64,000 bases of DNA from Plantago ovata (taxonomy: Eukaryota > Streptophyta > Magnoliopsida > Lamiales > Plantaginaceae), in contig CM051458.1 of NCBI GenBank assembly GCA_028274465.1, positions 30,206,692 through 30,270,691 on the forward strand, in the 5' to 3' direction. How positions within the stretch are numbered: position 1 is the stretch's first letter; each line of letters begins with the position of its first letter. Below are positions 31,983 to 44,819 of this stretch, one piece after another. Made by a program: the position numbers and the translations under genes. Under the pieces are notes generated by a model, which made no database searches, had not been told where the DNA came from, and was given only the letters and a program-made list of their open reading frames with translations.

Positions 31983-34900
31983 TTATTGAGGTAGTTCAAT
32001 CAATCCAAGGTTATACCTTAGCATTGTGAACCTATTATCTGGTAGGGGCTTGGTAAAGATGTCAGCAAGTTGATCATCAGTACCTACTTTCACAACCTCA
32101 ATATCTCCTTTTTCCACATGATCTCTAATGAAATGATGTCTAATATCAATGTGTTTGGTCCTAGAGTGAAACTTAGGATTTTGCGTGATAGCAATAGCAC
32201 TCGTATTATCACAAAAGATTGGTGTTTTCTTTGCAGAAATACCATAATCTCTTATTTGTTGCTGAATCCATAGGATTTGAGCTGTGCAACATCCAGCCGC
32301 AATGTATTCAGATTCAGTGGATGAATTGGTAACACAGGTTTGCTTCTTGCTGAACCATGATATTAATCTAGTACCCAAAAACTGACAAGTTCCAGAGGTA
32401 CTTTTTCTATCAAGAGTTGATCCTCCATGATCAGCATCAGAATAACCAACCAATTCTAGTCCAGAATCTTTAGGATACAATAATCCAACATTGACTGGAC
32501 CTTTGACATATTTCAGTATCTTGATTGCCTTTTTGTAGTGTGATTCTCTTGGATCATATTGGAATCTTGCACACACACAAACAGCATACTGAATGTCAGG
32601 TCTACTTGTTGTTAAGTACAGCAAGGAACCAATGAGCTTCCTATACTTGTGTTCTTCAACACTTTTATCTTCTTTAGTATAGCCTAATTTGGTACCAACA
32701 CTCATAGGGATCTTTTCAGGTTTCTCTTCCTCTTTGATCCTAAACTTTATGAGCATTTCTTTCGCATACTTTGCTTGATTTATGAGTATTCCATCTTTGA
32801 GTTGCTTGACTTGCAATCCTAGGAAATAATTCAATTTTCCCATCATACTCATTTCAAACTTGTTTGTCATGAGTTTGGCAAAATCATCACAAAGTTGTTT
32901 GTCCTTAGATCCAAAAATTATGTCATCCACATAAATTTGAACTAATAGTATTTTACCATCATGGTTCATGGTAAATAAGGTTTTGTCAACTTCACCTTTC
33001 TTGAAACCATTATCCAGCAAGAACTTAGCGAAGGTATCATACCATGCTCTTGGTGCTTGCTTTAGACCATATACAGCTTTCTGAAGCTTGTATACCATCT
33101 TGGTTTCTGAGGGAAGTTCAAAGCCTTCTAAGTAGACTTTTTCAGCAAGTTCACCATTCAAGAATGCACTTTTAACATCCATTTGGTAAACAATGAAGTC
33201 ATTGTGAGCAGCAAAGGCCAAGAAAAGCCTAATTGCATCCAATCTTGCAACTGGTGCATAAGACTCATCATAGTCCAATCCTTCAGTCTGAAAGTAACCT
33301 TCAGAAACTAAACGTGCTTTATTTCTTGTTACTTCACGAGACTCACTCAGCTTGTTTCTGAACACCCACTTTGTACCAATAGTTTTCTTGCCTTCAGCAA
33401 GTGGTACAAGTTTCCAGACTTTGTTCCTTTCAAATTGATCCAGTTCATCTTGCATTGCCTTTATCCATTCAGAATGCTTTAAAGCTTCTTCTATGGTTTT
33501 AGGTTCAATTTCTGAAACAAAGCAAGAGAACAATGATTCTACTTCTACGACAGTTGCTTCTTCAGCAAGTCCATGAGTAGTAGAAACTTTGGATCTAGTC
33601 ACTTGGCGTTTATTAATATCACCAATCATATCCGTAGAGGGATGATCTCTAATCCATTTATTAACAGGTTTTCTGCTTGTTGGATCTGGATATGTTTGCT
33701 CATCAGCATGTGACTCTTCAGCATGTACTTGTTCAGTACTACTCGGAATTTGTGTCTCTGCTGAGATAGGTTCATCAGCAACTGCTTGTTCAGCATTGCT
33801 AGATTGTGGTAACTCTTCAGCAGGCACGGGAGGTTGCATAGTATCAGCAACTTCCGGAGCAATTGCGTCTTTCGCTGGAAATTCCTTGTCGTGAACTATA
33901 TTTATCTTGTCATGACTTGGGGGAGGAGAGTCATTGTCAGAATCATCATTTAGTTCAATTGACTTGATTTGCCTAACATTAGATTCAGTTCTTTGCTCAT
34001 GTATGATTAACTTTTTCATACATTCTAATATTTCTTCTTCAGCAGGCACTCCTTGTGTCTTTTCGTAGAATACAACATGCACTGATTCTACGATCTTTTG
34101 TGCCTTTTTGTTGTAAACTCTATAAGCTTTACTATGCAAGGAGTAACCGAGAAATATCGCTTCGTCTGCCTTTGGTTGAAATGTTCTTAGGTATTCTCTA
34201 CCGTTATTAAGAACGAAACACTTGCAACCAAATACTCTTAGATGAGTGTTCCGCTGCGTACCCTAGGGGTAACTCTGACCGTATTTTCTTACAAGTATAA
34301 CAGGCGGTATTAATCGCTTCAACCCAATAAGCCTCACCTATTTCAGTGTCAGCAAGCATTGTTCTTGCGGCTTCTTTTAGGGTACGATTCTTCCGTTCAG
34401 CAACACCGTTTTGTTGTGGTGTCCTTACTGAGGATAACTGATGTTGTATGCCTTTTGAAGTGCAATACTCAGTTATGTACTGGTTTACAAACTCAGTACC
34501 ATGGTCTGTCCTTATGACTTTTACCTTGTCATTTTTCATGACTTCAAGCTTATTCAGCAAGTTAGGTATTTCAGTCCTAGTTTCAGATTTGTGCTTGATG
34601 AATACTACCCAAGTGAATCTTGAATAGTCATCCACCACGACCAGACCATACTTCTTACCAGCATAGCTTGTTGAAGAAGATTCAAACAAGTCCATATGCA
34701 AGAGTTGTAAAGGTTTTGTAGTTGACGGTACTGCCTTGTTCTTGAAAGAAGATTTGGTTTGCTTTCCTTGCTGACATGCATTGCAAACACCATCCTTCTT
34801 AAAAGTAACCTTAGGTAATCCAACTACAAGTGCCCTTTTAGACAGCTTATTCAGCGTCTTGAAGTTTAGATGACTTGTTCGTTTATGCCATAACCATGCT

Positions 34901-35415
34901 TTTTCAGCAAGGCTATCGTGATCTGAGACAAGCCATTTTTCAACGATTGCTGAAGACCAATCTACGGTGTACAAGCCTCCTGATCTTCTTGCAATCATAA
35001 TTACCTTTTTCGTCTCGAAATCTCTAAGTTTACATTCATCACTTTTGATTTTGATGAAGTATCCTTTGCCAGCAATGGTAATGCATCCTAACTTCACGTC
35101 ACCATAGCCTTTTGTAGAACCAGAGCCTCCACCAGCAAACCTTATTGTTGAACCTTTAGACCACCGTATATAGTTTATAAGGTTATTCTTGTTGTCCGTC
35201 ATGTGCTTTCCACAACCACTGTCAAAGTGCCAGATTGCATCGTTTGAGCTTAAAGACTTTTGATTCGTGTTGATCAAGTCCACTTTCTGATGTGGTGTCT
35301 TGCTCGGTTGACCTTTTTGCTGAACATCCTTTTCAGTAAGTTCTTTTCTAGCAAGGTTCCTTCTAGACCTAGCATTTAGAGTCTTTTCATAACTCTTAGG
35401 CTTGATTTTGTTCAT
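31983..35415 (-). pseudogene. pol: pol of element B: protease, integrase, RT and RNase H
   Basis: Two long open stretches cover nearly the whole polyprotein. 35415-34207 holds the protease (WHFDSGCGKHMTD), the GAG-pre-integrase zinc finger (H...H with CNAC) and the integrase core (LHMDLFE, RTDHGTEF, TPQQNGVAERK, so all three D, D, E residues are present). 34139-31983 (718 codons) holds the integrase C-terminus, RT ([15 protein letters not shown]) and RNase H ([23 protein letters not shown]), ending at TTA 31983-31985. The stretches are separated by a small replacement at 34249-34293 (family-I LTR remnant). RT lacks three residues in the QPPGF block (reads LEGFELP). Best-preserved pol in the window, but not contiguous. 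Confidence 0.9.
34249..34293 (+). repeat. 45-bp remnant of a family-I LTR end inside pol of B
   Basis: Matches the last 45 bases of the I LTR (TTCCGCTGCGTACCCTAGGG ... TTTTCTTACA) with one mismatch. It replaces about 70 bases of pol that are present in A (about 6676-6746). Confidence 0.85.
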
Positions 35416-37478
35416 CTCTTTGAAGTATCTTTGCTGACTTTGCTTGGTTTTGAAACCGAGTCCACTTTTCGGAGAATGCTGAGCTTTAGTGTCAGCAACC
35501 TTACTTGATTCAGTTTTGTCAGCAAAGGTCTTCTGATTACTTTTAGTAATCTTGCTTTTGACTTAACAAATTGCTTTTCAGCAACTTGTTTGGCGGAATG
35601 CTTCACAACATCCTTCTTCTTTACAGTTTGCTTCTCAACAACCTGTTTTCCTTTTAAAGTCTTGTTACTTTGAGTAGCAACAACGGGCTTTATGGTCGTA
35701 GGTACTTGATTGCATGTTTCAGCAACCTTAGATTGACCAAACTGATAGAGTTCTGGTTGACCACTATCAGTAGCACGTACGAAGGAAATCGGTGATTTGT
35801 CTTTACTCAAGATTTCTACGTCATCACCTTCATACGTTGCACCTAAACCTTCTTTCTGAGATGGATCTCTCAAATAAGAGTTTAGTTCAGTCAGCGTATT
35901 ACTTGCGTCAGCATAAGATTTGAAATTGATTTTCATCTTTTTCATTTCTTGGATCTCAGCAAGTAACTTTAGAATTGAGGACTGATATTCTTCCAATTCT
36001 AATTCCATTTGAGAATTCTTCTCTGTAGCTTCAGCAATCAACTTCTTAAGACGCCTTATTTCAGCATCCTTTTCTTCTGTCTCTTCCTTCAGCAAGACAT
36101 ACTTTGCAGTAGTCTGCTTGGTCAGAGTTTCAGCAATCTGTAGTTTCTCTTGCTGTCTGCTCAGAGTTTTCTCAAATCTTTCGATTTCTCCTGGAATCTT
36201 GTCAAGGGTTGTTTACCTGACCGGCCATGAGGCAGAACTCGTAGTTTGACACATCTGGATAAGCTTCCATAGCTATTCCACAAACTTCTTTGCCAATCTC
36301 TACGTCTAGAGTGGCTTCTTCATCGTCAGTGTCTGAGCTTTCATCCTCACTGTCTTCGGAGCTTGTATCAATGCACAATGCATCGATTTTTGCTTGAAGC
36401 TTCTTCTTTTCTTCAGCAATAAAAGCTCTTTTGAACTTCTTCTTCTTTTCAGCAGATTTGCCTTTCAGCAAACGACAATTTGCTTTGAAGTGTCCAGGAT
36501 TTTTGCAGTAAAAGCAGAGATCATTTCCAACTGCTGGTTCTTCTGATGAAGTTGCTTGCTGAGCTTGCTTGTTCAGCGAGCTAGTCTCATTCTTGTAGTT
36601 ATGGTAGTTGTTACCAAGATGCTTTTTCAGCTTCTCTTTTGCTTTTCGCCTTTCAAGTTTCTTACTGATGAATTTCTTCATGTTTTTGACAACCAAGGAG
36701 TTTTCATCAGCAGGCTCTTTATCATTCTTCTTTTCAGAAGATGACGGCTTTGCAGCAAGAGCAATGTTTTGCGATTTTTCAGCAAACACATTTTCTCTTT
36801 GCTTTGTCTCATAGTTGACAGTAGCAAGATGAGAGAACAACTATGTTGGTGTAATGTCTGACATTCCTTGATTATAATAGAAATTCTGAGTGTGGATCAA
36901 TTCTTGATTCAGACTTTGATGATGGTTTTCACCTTCTCAGAATCTGAGTAAAGATTTCCAACACCCAAGGCTGCCATTTCACTAACAAGAGTTGTGAATT
37001 TGAAGTCCAAGTCTTCTAGTGACTCGTTTGTACCTTGTTTAAAGTTTTGGAACTTTAATTTCAGCACTTCAAGTTTGTTTTCCTTGGTTTTGTCAGATCC
37101 AGCACAAAGATCTTGAACCATTTTCCAAGCTTCCTTAGCAGTTTTAGCACCCCACAGTTTGCACTGTATGGTATCCGGAGTTGATCGAATGATGATGTTT
37201 CTTTCTTGGCCATCAAGACGGAATCTCTTAGCTTCGTCGGAGGTCCATTCCTCTCTTGGTTTTGGCACAACGGTATCAACCGGTTCGCCTAAGATAGTTT
37301 CCTTTCCAGATTCAGTGGTTTTGTGAGGAAAACTTCTTTCAACCTTGGTGATTTGGATAGGTCCATCATTAATGACAGTGACCATCTCATCACTAATGGC
37401 CTCAAGATGTAGCATCATGTTGTTTCGCCATTTTTCGTAGTTTTCCAGCTTCAGCAAGGGAGCGTCTCCTAAAGACAT
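35412..37478 (-). pseudogene. gag: gag of element B
   Basis: ATG at 37478 (MSLGDAPLLKLENYEKW). Open segments 37478-36909, 36840-36202 and 36095-35412 cover the capsid-like region, the zinc knuckle CFYCKNPGHFKANC (near 36480-36520), the acidic stretch and the coiled coil. The breaks are a frameshift near 36905, a deletion near 36195 that removes the acidic EDEIDLDK block seen in A, and a frameshift near 35560. B has CAA (near 36389) where A has the TAA stop. Start and order agree with A and J. Confidence 0.88.
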
Positions 37479-37576
37479 CCTGTCAGCAAAGCACTACCAA
37501 ACTGATCAAGTGAGAGTGATTTACAGAAAGCACCTAAGGGGATCTAGGTTCAGTGCTGAAGGTTAAAGAACCTCCA

Positions 37577-37588
37577 GCTCTGATACCA
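37577..37588 (-). other. Primer binding site of element B
   Basis: Reads TGGTATCAGAGC on the minus strand, a perfect initiator tRNA-Met site, two bases inside the LTR edge at 37591. Confidence 0.95.
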
Positions 37589-37590
37589 CT

Positions 37591-38002
37591 TGTTGGTCCC
37601 TTTAAACAACAAGAAAAGACTAGAGGGGGGGGGTGAATAGTCTTTTCAAAATTTCTTCGTTTAAAAACTTTCTCAGCAAGTTCTTATTACTTTACAGTAA
37701 TGAGTTTGCTGATACTCTCAGCAAGCGCAAGTTACATCACAGTAACTAGGTTTGCTGATACTTAAAATCAGAGAGCGGAAGTCTTTGATACAATAAGTGC
37801 TTTTTCAGTAAATGGAAGTTTCAGCAAGTGATGTGAGTGACTGTGTACAGATAGATATGATTTGCTGAAAACTAAGTATAGTAAGTAAATCACACAAACA
37901 CTTTTATAGTGGTATCTGAGAGTGGCGTAATCTCTCAACTAATACACTTTGTCCTTTCTAGGACTGAATCCACTAAGATAAGTTTGAGGTTCCTTACAAC
38001 AC
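37591..38002 (-). repeat. Element B 5' LTR, part 1
   Basis: Starts TGTTGGTCCC, has 9 G in the homopolymer, and stops at AACAC (37998-38002), the target duplication of element C. The B 3' LTR shows the uninterrupted site near 1341 (CCTTACAACACCTATC). Confidence 0.93.
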
Positions 38003-39264
38003 TGATGAACGCGCGGATGTCGTGCTCCGAGCGAATCAAATAATATTTATTATTTAGCCAAAGGCAATCCACAACTACAACGAAAACCGTAGTGTAGCAG
38101 TAGAATGACTCAAGTGTCGTTCTCTCAGTACTAAAACTAGCTTTATCTATTTAACAAGAGAATATAAAACAGCAGACGTAATAGCAAGGGGTTTTTCTAA
38201 CAGATAATGGAGATTGGTGATAGTATGATCCTTCAAAGCATAACGGGTCGATAATCATGCATAAATTCCTCGGTCTTGCATGGAGATCTTTGATCAATCT
38301 AATGTGCTGTTGCAATTATTAAGCACTACGAAGATAACGATTCTGACAAGTCAATCACTATTGTCCTAATGTGTTCCGTAATTATTCAACACTATGAAGA
38401 TAAACTCGCGTACAGGTCGACGAGGGTCCAATTGTGCATAATAATTAATACAACATACGAGAATTTAGGCTGAGCCTGATCAACGAAATAAAGCAATAAC
38501 ACGGAGTATAATGCGCGATATAGCCATTAGCATGATTATCTTCCCTTCGCTGAGAATTCACATACTACCACCAACGATAAGTTTAGCTACTCATAATAGG
38601 CATGCAATCAACAGAAATCATAGAATAAAACATATTGAAAGATATATTAAAATAAGTAGAATAAACCGTAAGATACAATGTTACCGAAGGTTGTCAATCT
38701 CCGAAGAATTGCGATCCTACAAGCTCCAATCTGCTATGAAAAAGTGTCCCCTAAGCTACGAACCCCCAGAACAGGCTCTGGGAAGTTCCTTCCTAAAACT
38801 ACAGAGAAAGGTGAGAAAGTAGGTCTGGAAAAGTATGATTTTCGGAGAAAACTGAGCAACTATATATAGGCCTTGAAATAGTGTGGGGCGGTTCGCACCA
38901 CATCTGGGGCGGTTCGCCCCAGAGAAAATCTCGCGGAATTCCGCGTTTTTGGATTTCTTCCCCTTTTCGGACTCGGTTTCTGACTTCTAGTGGCCTTCTA
39001 ACCTCCAGATTCGACCCCTAGACTCCAAATCCTATCCGGAAAGCTTCAGATACTCCAAATAGGCTTCTGGAACACCAATTCCTTGTCAACTTCAATATAA
39101 TTGCCCGGAAATCCTCGATTTTCAACCAAAACCTGTAAAATTAATCTAAAGGGAAACGTGACACTATTCTAATAAAATGCACTAAAATATAGCTAAATTA
39201 ACATAGAGGATAGCTAAAATAGGTGAAAAAGACTCAAATGAAAGTGTAAAATACACATTCATTA
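38003..39264 (-). repeat. Element C 3' LTR
   Basis: 1262 bp. The terminal TCA of the family LTR is TTA here (39262-39264). It contains a TATA box (TATATATAG near 38862-38870 on the plus strand, read leftwards) with two GC palindromes just upstream of it (38884-38921) and a perfect 14-bp palindrome CGCGGAATTCCGCG at 38932-38945. Confidence 0.93.
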
Positions 39265-40733
39265 AACTCCCCAAACCGAACCTTTGCTTGTCCTCAAGCA
39301 ACTAAGCTAGACTCTAATACAAAACACAATGCAAGACACAAAATGGAGTCTCATGCCAAATAAAATGAACTAATCTACTGAATCTACCAAAAAACATATG
39401 AACAAAAACCATATAAATCAAAGCATGAATATAGGTTGAAGAATACCTCGATTGACTTATACACATCCACATAAGCACTTATGTCAAGATAAGTTAATCT
39501 CTCGTAACATTCTCTACCTGGACCTAGTCAGTGACAACGTAATGAAGCATGCTAAGATACGAATGGTTGTCCCGTGCCTATGAAACTGAGGACTTACTGC
39601 TGTTCTACCATGTTAAGACTTTTCCTCAAAAGAGGTCGAACCAGTACTGGCTCTCATCAAACGAAGGAGGGTTCCCTATAAAAGATAACACTCCCCTATT
39701 CTACCCATCTCTCAAGTTAAGTCTTAAGCTATTCACCACTTCCTGAATGGCAGGACGAGGGTGGTCTAGAACAGATGACACTCAAGACAAAAAAGATAAA
39801 AAATAGAAAATTACAACACGATTACGAACATTACAAGAAATGGAAAAGACTCAACACTTTGCTAAACTGCTATTTGGCTTTCTTTTTTGGACCCTTCTTT
39901 GCTTTTTTGGGGCCTTTTCCTTTTTTTTTTTCTTTCCAGATTCTTTTTCTTTTCTTTTTTTTCTTTTTCTCTTTTTTTCTGGAATTTTTCCTTTCTTTCT
40001 TTTTTTTCGATTTTTCTAGCCAGCAGTAGCATAACAAAAAGAGAGAAAAAATGACTCACACGACTTCCCCAAACCTATTCGAAAGAATAGGTTGGAGCAC
40101 AAAATTTACGGAAAAAGAAAAATAAACTCACTCCCCAAACCTATTCGGAAGAATAGGTTATAAACAAAGGATCACACAACCTCACACTACCTCCTTCCTA
40201 GGCATTTAGCAATCTCAAAGCATGGTGAAGACTTGTTGCCTCTTAGGTACATAATTACTCGGGAAACAACCATAAGACCCTAACATGCATCATCCTATTA
40301 TAAAGGCCTTCGTGAACCACAGTAGAGAAAACACCACTAAGTGATGTCGAGACTACCAAGCTTAACTAAGTGCAATACATAAATGTGACAAGCCAAGCGA
40401 GAAAAACCTCAAGCAAATTCATAGAGATGAAGCATACGATTAATGGCTTAGTTAGTTGATCTACCCAATAAAAAAGTTCAAAAAATTCGGCAATAAACTC
40501 CATATAAAACATGCAAGACTATCCTAGGATGAATGTAGTGAATGCAACCTAAAAAACAGTAAACGTGCAAATGCAAATGCAGACGGATAAAACATGCGAG
40601 GTACTATACTCATCCTACCAATACCAAGCTCCAAACTATCAACATTAGATCACTTAAATCCCATCCCCCCTCATGAAATTTACGCTAGTCCCTAGCAGTA
40701 AGAAAATGAGGAAATAAGATGTGATACTAGATG
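39265..40733 (-). other. Element C 3' non-coding region: PPT, T/A tract, paired hairpins
   Basis: PPT CGGTTTGGGGAGTT (minus strand) at 39265-39278. A nearly pure pyrimidine run at 39880-40018 (purine-rich in element sense). Two inverted repeats at 40072-40093 and 40138-40159, each followed in element sense by a PPT-like word. No coding potential seen. E has the same layout at 50885-52412. Confidence 0.7.
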
Positions 40734-41559
40734 TTACCCCATGGTTTGGCCTCGGTCGGCTGAGTATGCTGCTTGTGAGTTATTGGGCCTGCTCTGGGAG
40801 CTTTATAGGGTGTCATCAGTTCTTCTGGTAGGCGTGGTAGTTTCAATCATAGGCCGGATAGGAACAACTCCTCCATTAGTATCATCATTGCCCGTATGGC
40901 CTTCATTGTCACTACTTTCACGCACATCCTTACCAGTAGAGTTGTAGTGTCGAGTAGAATTCTCAAAATTAGCCGCCGCTGTTATGGAATCCTCCATCTT
41001 GAAGCCCTCCAATAGGATGTGAACTGTTGAAGGGGAAAGGGCAGTGGTATTAGGACCTCCCCCTCCAACGTTTTACACCACGAGAAGGTTGCAGTAAGCT
41101 GCTCGGATACTCAGAAGTCTTCTACCATCTTTTCCAATGTCGACCACATTCTCTACGGTTGATCCGACCGATGTCTATATGATGCTCCCTTTAGAGGCAG
41201 GCAAGGGGCACCCCAACGAGGGGCTGGGCACCCATGTCATTATGTTTTGCAACCAAGCTAGCGCTTCGGAACCTTCTAGCAACTACGAACTCAAGATTGA
41301 ATCCGTTGCGGCCAGAATGTCCCGGTGCCTTCCAGTTCACTCGAACTTTGCAGTCCTTGTGATGGATTGCTGATGTAATAATGGTTTCTGTCCCTTCGGT
41401 GGTGCATGAATAGGCATAAGAGTCCTTACTCCAAGTGTACTCTAGCTCCTCCTCTTGGATAATCCACGACGTTGTTGCAAAACCCCTTGGCTCGAACGCA
41501 CATCCAACGAGGTCACTCTTCTTGACATGGTTGTAATCGATCCTCCTCCAATACTTCAT
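40734..41559 (-). pseudogene. Accessory gene of element C (unknown function, frameshifted)
   Basis: Homologous to the E accessory gene at 49991-50884. On the minus strand it starts at ATG 41559 (MKYWRRIDYNHVKK) and ends at the conserved stop after YSADRGQT (TAA complement at 40734-40736). Compared with E it lacks about 63 bases near the N-terminus, is frameshifted in the middle (near 41185), and has TAA near 40797. A conserved block reads HKDCKVR. The C-terminal tail is Asp/Asn/Thr-rich. I recognise no known family. Upstream, TACTAAC followed by TTGTTTGTAG (near 41615) looks like a branch point and 3' splice site. Confidence 0.65.
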
Positions 41560-42514
41560 AGAAATCATACGGGAATGCTCCTTTCCCTTGGCATGGTTCC
41601 TACAAACAACAGTTAGTACCTCGTATGACACAAAACTGACTCATGCATATGCTAGTGTAAGAACGAAACATACAAGTGATAAAATCAACAAACGAGCTCC
41701 CCAAACCATAATGTCTAGCCTAGCTTCTTCATCATGCAACATACCAATGTAACTACTACATGCAATACATCACATTATGCTCTTACTAGACAACCAATAT
41801 CCTAGAAAACAAGGCTCAATTCATACCATAGTAGCGAAAAATTCTACCATCATAAATCCTCTTACTCAACAATTAAGCATTCTATCGTCAAATCCACCAA
41901 CATTACATCAATAAACACAATCATATGCAAGAAATCAAAGATAAAGACATATTGCATAACAAGATATATCATCTAGTAGCAAAATTCCCAAATCAACAAT
42001 CCAAGCAAAATTGAGCATGCAATTGATAGTAAATAACACTTCTAATCACACAAACAACATACCCATGCATCAAATAAGCATAATTGAATCTCAAAATGAG
42101 GAGGAGGAATGATGAAGATATGAAGAAAATGAGGTAAGAGGAAGAAATTCGCGTTTTTCTAGCTACTGGAACCGTGGGGCGGTTCGCCCCTGGTGCGGGG
42201 CGAGTCGCCCCACACGGGGCGATTCGCCCCCCACGTGGGGCGGTTCGCCCCGTGCTCCCCAACGCGGGGAGACGGTTCCTGTCGTCAGAAACGCGATTTA
42301 AATCCCCGAAACCAATTTTTTTCAAAAAACCACTCAAAAAATCTCACTCAAACATAAGCATATACGACACAGACATGAACAAATTCGCATATCAGAAGCA
42401 AATAGTTCAAGAATGAATGCATGCAAAAAAGCAGTAAAGAAAGCGATAAAAATTCCGGGTTGCCTCCCGGATAGCGTCATTGTTTAAAGTCTTTGACTCG
42501 ACTCCTGTCTGCGC
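41560..42514 (-). promoter_or_regulatory. Element C spacer upstream of the accessory gene, with GC palindrome array
   Basis: Four perfect 15-bp palindromic units of type GGGGCGNNTCGCCCC at 42176-42190, 42197-42211, 42216-42230 and 42237-42251, then a CTCCCC/GGGGAG stem near 42255-42271. E has a TATA box downstream of the equivalent array; in C it is not recognisable. The remainder (41640-42170) is AT-rich and intron-like, without an ORF. Confidence 0.65.
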
Positions 42515-44674
42515 CTATCTCTTCTTTTTGCGGGTACTAGGCTTCCCCTTCATTGATCTCCTCTCCATTCCACGAACCTGTGAATAAGAAAGAATATAGG
42601 CTGCAAGACCACAGTAGTGAGTAGTGAAAGTAATATCAGGCGGATCAGGTGGATCAGTTATGGCTTGCAACACGTGTTGCTTGCCATCCACTTCAATAGT
42701 GCAAGTTCTTCGGTAGATGTCCATCACAGAGCGTAGCTTAGTCAAGAACGTTCGCCCTAAGAGTATGACATCCCCCGTTCCAGGTGCAGACGCCGGCATA
42801 ACTACAAAATTGGTGTATACAGATGCTTCACCAATCTTGACCAACACATTTTTCACAACGCCTTCTGGTCTCATAAAGGATCCATCCGCCAGTTGCACAA
42901 TAGCCCTATGCTCAGATAGTTTTCCAAGGCTACTCTTTTCAAACACATTTAAAGGGAGTATGTTTGAGTAGGATCCCGTGTCTAGTGTGGCACGGACGTC
43001 TTCAAGGTCACCAATCCCTACCTTAACATCGAAACTTTTAGGGACTGGCTCGGGATCCTCTTGCTCCTCTTCACTTTCGTCAGAACCAAGGTCCTTCTCT
43101 TCTTCCTTGGCCTGTAGAAGTTCCTCCTTCCTGCAACACTCACACTTAGCAACCTTCTTGATGGTGATTTCGTCAGGTAGATCCTCAGCCAGTGTAATGG
43201 CATTCGACTTCTCAGTGTTGCTAGGCAGTTTGCCTTGTTCCCTACTTGCTCCTCGGTCGATCAACTCTTGCATCTTTTGATGGGCAAGCCTAGTGCTCTC
43301 TTCCAACCTATCAAGCCTTGCCCTAGTCTTCTCGGAATCTTCTTCATAACGTTTGAGAAAACTTTGTGTGTGATCAACCATCTTTTGCAAGTTCACCATC
43401 AGTTGAGCCGACTTCGACTTCGGTGGCTCTTTCGGAGCGGGGTTTTCGCAGTGATCATTACCATAGTTTAGCCTACTACGGTCTTGGTTAGGGCCATAAG
43501 TTTGGTTAGCCGGTGCATATCCTTGATTGTTCCGGGATCCTCTTCTCCAAAATCCACCTCGAGGATTCCTACCGTCTTGTCCGTAGCTAACTTCTTGAGT
43601 ACCAAACTCCGTAGCAAAGGCTTCCTCTTCGCCTCCTCGAGCCCAGTTGCCATCATCATACGCAAGCTCCGATCTACACATATGAGCCCCATGCCCATAG
43701 TTCTTGCATATTCGGCATACTGCGTTCGAAACAGTTGTTCCGGTGGCGCTCTTGAGGACTTGCTTCAATTCGTTGGTAAAGCACTCGAATTGATCCCCAT
43801 TCCCCCTATACATAGGGGCTTCTTGAGTCGGTGGAGCTTCAGGTCCACGTCTCCTAACCATTGCCCTTGGGTCCTTGAACTGCGAACCCTTAGCAAGCCT
43901 TTCGAAAACTGCCCACACGGCTGCTGCAGTTTCCTCCCAAATATTGCCTCGGCATTGGAAATCCACCACTTGTTGGTTCTCGAAGGTTAGTCCATTGTAG
44001 AAGTGTTGGACTAGGTCAGAAAGCTCAAAACCATGGTGAGGGCACTTGTTCATGAGATCTTGGAATCTCTCAAACGCGGTGTAGATGGTCTCATCATAGT
44101 CCTGCTTGAATCCAGTGATTTGCGCCTTTAGCGCGGTAGTCAAGGTGTGAGGGAAGTATTTCTCCATGAAAGCTGAAAAAACCTTCTCCCAAGTGTCCAG
44201 CGAGCCTGCTGGTAGAGAACTCAACCATGACTTGGCTCTGTCGCCAAGTCCCATAGCAAAAACCTTCATCCTCAACTCATCCGTTGTTATTTCAGCTCCG
44301 GGTCGTGGAAGTTGGTTGACGAAATCATCGATATCGTGCAAGTGCCCCATCACATCTTCCCTTGATAAACCATAGAACCTCGGAAGTTATTGGAATGTGT
44401 GGTTCTTGATTTCCAGATCTCGAGTTGCAGACAAAAGAACAATCGCCGGTCCCCTCATACGATCCTTGGTGGGTTGAACCCATGCTTTCAGTGGTCTAGC
44501 TTCTGCCATTCCGTCGATTTCCTTGAAAAGAATGTGTAGAGATTCAGAGAAATCGGTATCCTCTATTTCCTCTAGTGCGCACCTTTCAAGTAGTCGCCTT
44601 CTTTGGTGGTAGACTCTGTCGATCTCAGCAATTGAATCAGCAAGCGGTGTTCCTGCAGATCGTGTATGCGGCAT
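42515..44674 (-). pseudogene. gag: gag-protease of element C (Gypsy Retrotrans_gag plus aspartic protease), one stop codon
   Basis: Reads leftwards from ATG 44674 (MPHTRSAG). A single TAA near 44385 interrupts; the same frame continues through LPRFYGLSRED and stays open to the stop at 42515. Order: Retrotrans_gag domain (DRAKSWLSSLPAGSLDTWEK, CPHHGFELSDLVQHFYNGL), zinc knuckle CRICKNYGHGAHMC (CX2CX4HX4C), a Gln/Asn-rich linker, coiled coil (SFLKRYEEDSEKTRARLDRL), then a retropepsin-like domain with the catalytic LDTGS near 42985 and ILLGRTFL near 42755. It ends with a Lys/Arg-rich tail directly before the stop. Product: structural proteins plus maturation protease. One nonsense codon away from intact. 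Confidence 0.9.
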
Positions 44675-44798
44675 ACACTATCTGTAACAGACTAGGAAAG
44701 CAGTATCAGAGAGAGATTAAAAAGGAAAACTAAAACTAGTAGAATTAGGAATCGAAAGCTGAAAATATAAACAAATTAAACAGAAAAAAGGAGTATAG

Positions 44799-44816
44799 TC
44801 CCCGGCAACGGCGCCA
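44799..44816 (-). other. Primer binding site of element C (tRNA-Asp type)
   Basis: TGGCGCCGTTGCCGGGGA on the minus strand, three bases inside the 5' LTR. Confidence 0.92.
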
Positions 44817-44819
44817 ATT

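Noticed and set aside
39862..40059. Short ORFs rich in Lys or Phe at 39775-40059 and 51637-51933
   Set aside because: They are translations of the purine/pyrimidine tract of the Gypsy 3' region and are not conserved as protein.
41137..41373. Plus-strand 78-codon ORF at 41137-41373
   Set aside because: Antisense to the accessory pseudogene of C, which is supported by homology to E.
42717..43990. Plus-strand ORFs over gag of C (42717-42971, 42978-43280, 43484-43990) and the minus-strand ORF 48376-48630 in E
   Set aside because: They are antisense shadows of the gag-protease frame, which has the recognisable domains.
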